Below, piece by piece: positions 4,507 to 5,570 of a DNA stretch of 5,570 nucleotides. The stretch covers positions 1 to 5,570 of the forward strand of contig JAEYRC010000367.1 of NCBI GenBank assembly GCA_023409675.1. The letters are read 5' to 3'. The stretch is from Bacteroidota bacterium. GTDB lineage: Bacteria; Bacteroidota; Bacteroidia; Chitinophagales; Chitinophagaceae. Position 1 is the stretch's first letter. Each line of letters opens with the position of its first letter. The translations under genes and the position numbers were made by a program. The notes below the pieces were generated by a model that was not told where the DNA came from, ran no database searches, and was given only the letters and a program-made list of their open reading frames with translations.

Positions 4507-5570
4507 TTAACGTATTATTGTCACGGTTCCTTTTTGGTATTCTGGTGATCGGTTTTCAAATTGGTAAAAACACTGCCAAACAAGAGTGGATGAAGAGAAA
4601 CTGACATTATTATAAGCTCCATTCCAGCCTTTTGAAGGGTCAGTGGACTGAAAAACAAGTTGCCCATCTCTGGTAAATATCTGAAGTTTAAACGCTCTGA
4701 CATTACCAAATACAGCTGCCTTGAAAATATCATTAACACCATCGTTATTAGGCGAAAATGCAGTTGGAATGTAAACTCTCTCCAGACAATCTTTTCCATA
4801 TAAGTAGATGCTGTCTCTTGCCACACATCCCATAGCATTAGTAACCTCAAGCCAGTATGTTCCGGGAGCATAAAATGTTGTCTCTTTTTCTATAGCGCCA
4901 TTCGACCACAAATATCGATTATATTGGCCTGTAGAGGCAATAAGAAGTTTTTGGTTAGTACAGATGCTGTCAGTCTTTTTTAAAAAGTTATCGGGTACTG
5001 GCAGTATAGATTTAATAATAACGCTATCGGTAGCCACGCAATTGAATTCATTGGACACTTTTACCCAGTATTGGCCAGGATTATTTATTGTAAGCGTTTC
5101 GGAGGTTGACATATCCTGCCAAAGATATTGCTTAAACGATCCAGGGCTTATGGTGGAATAAGTACCGCCACAAAGATCCCGGTCGGGACCAAGCATTGGT
5201 TCAGGCGAGGGATTTACTGTTAAGTATGTTGTAACGATAGAATCACAATTTGAAGATGAGATCAGAGTATCCCGATACGTTCCCGAAATGGTTTGATTGG
5301 CACCTCCTGCAAAAAAATATTCCCCCTGGCAAATTATTTTTGTTTGCTCTGTATATTTTTTATTTATAATAAGATCAAGCGTAATTATGGAATCGCAGCC
5401 CGTACTGTTTTTAATTATGCGTATATAGGTTCCCGTTGCATCAAAAATTTCATTATTTAGTGTAAAGCTTTTACAGGTGCTAATACTTAAGGAGGAAGTA
5501 GTGGCGCCTTTGCACTTAGATAGTTTTAAGACATATGGCATTTGCTGGCCAGTACTGCGTGGGAAAGCAT
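4507..5570 (-). CDS. Repeat-containing secreted protein with type IX secretion (gliding motility-associated, CHU_C) C-terminal sorting domain; 5' end outside window
   Basis: C-terminal end of a surface or secreted protein. The frame is open to the right edge, adding nine residues before the first in-window Met at 5541, so the true start is outside; TAA is at 4509-4507. From that Met: two units of the Bacteroidota repeat SGTY-(R)DTL-S-NCDSIV-L-LTVN lie at about 22-60 and 70-110, with paired Cys and the CDSI motif. Two Ig/PKD-like units then each end in PG(Q/T)YWVxV(S/T)N..(G)C-A-DS, at about 113-176 and 181-248. The sorting domain starts at 258 with IPTAFSPNNDGVNDIFK, continues FKLQIFTRDGQLVFQSTD and GWNGAYNN, and ends KGTVTIIR. 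This is the type B signal for export by the type IX system through the outer membrane, with likely display on the cell surface. Such proteins serve as adhesins or carry enzymes at their N-terminus, which is not visible. The sequence is more AT-rich than the left half. Confidence 0.93.
   Translation of the reverse strand, partial: AFPRSTGQQMPYVLKLSKCKGATTSSLSISTCKSFTLNNEIFDATGTYIRIIKNSTGCDSIITLDLIINKKYTEQTKIICQGEYFFAGGANQTISGTYRDTLISSSNCDSIVTTYLTVNPSPEPMLGPDRDLCGGTYSTISPGSFKQYLWQDMSTSETLTINNPGQYWVKVSNEFNCVATDSVIIKSILPVPDNFLKKTDSICTNQKLLIASTGQYNRYLWSNGAIEKETTFYAPGTYWLEVTNAMGCVARDSIYLYGKDCLERVYIPTAFSPNNDGVNDIFKAAVFGNVRAFKLQIFTRDGQLVFQSTDPSKGWNGAYNNVSFSSSTLVWQCFYQFENRSPEYQKGTVTIIR

Noticed and set aside
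4521..4871. Second minus-strand frame of 116 codons inside the T9SS gene
   Set aside because: It is a shifted frame within the CHU_C domain coding region; the sorting-domain frame is clearly the real one.
4964..5161. Plus-strand frame of 65 codons
   Set aside because: Antisense shadow of the Ig/PKD-like repeats of the T9SS protein.

Overview
The window looks like chromosomal DNA of a Bacteroidota bacterium, most likely of the Chitinophagaceae type. Three things point there: a type IX secretion C-terminal sorting domain (gliding-motility/CHU_C type), a glucosamine-6-phosphate deaminase fused to a PIG-L domain, and a promoter matching the Bacteroidota sigma consensus (TTTG, 20 bp, TAnnTTTG) in front of a tRNA gene. 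Shine-Dalgarno signals are weak or absent, as is usual in the phylum.

Left part (1-3455), amino-sugar metabolism. On the minus strand lies an NTF2/SnoaL-like gene (772-1284), followed 18 bp later by the first 251 codons of an N4-(beta-N-acetylglucosaminyl)-L-asparaginase (753 down past the left edge) with a twin-arginine signal. Divergently on the plus strand is a nagB-type gene (1539-3455): an N-terminal glucosamine-6-phosphate deaminase domain and a C-terminal PIG-L-like domain. It is interrupted by an in-frame TAG at 2082-2084. The frame is otherwise open and conserved on both sides, so this is a fresh nonsense mutation or a sequencing error. The asparaginase would release GlcNAc from Asn-linked glycans and NagB would pass glucosamine-6-phosphate to glycolysis, so they plausibly belong to one GlcNAc-use neighbourhood.

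Middle (3492-3657), a tRNA-Arg(ACG) with a very good promoter and an 11-bp hairpin/T-run terminator. The tRNA replaces the near-universal tertiary pair G19-C56 by A19-U56 and has A15-U48 as its Levitt pair, so both long-range pairs are A-U and still complementary.

Middle right (3614-4452), no intact gene. Two minus-strand gene relics can be read here. One is the C-terminal end of a large serine-recombinase-like protein, with two nonsense codons and one frameshift; its stop codon lies 1 nt from the tRNA 3' end and its last codons form the terminator hairpin. The other is a decayed, phage- or cell-wall-hydrolase-like protein with two compensating frameshifts and an apparent internal deletion. 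Together they suggest the worn edge of an element once inserted next to the tRNA.

Right part (4507-5570), the C-terminal end of a secreted, repeat-bearing type IX secretion substrate on the minus strand, continuing past the right edge.

No CRISPR array, rRNA or intact insertion sequence was seen.
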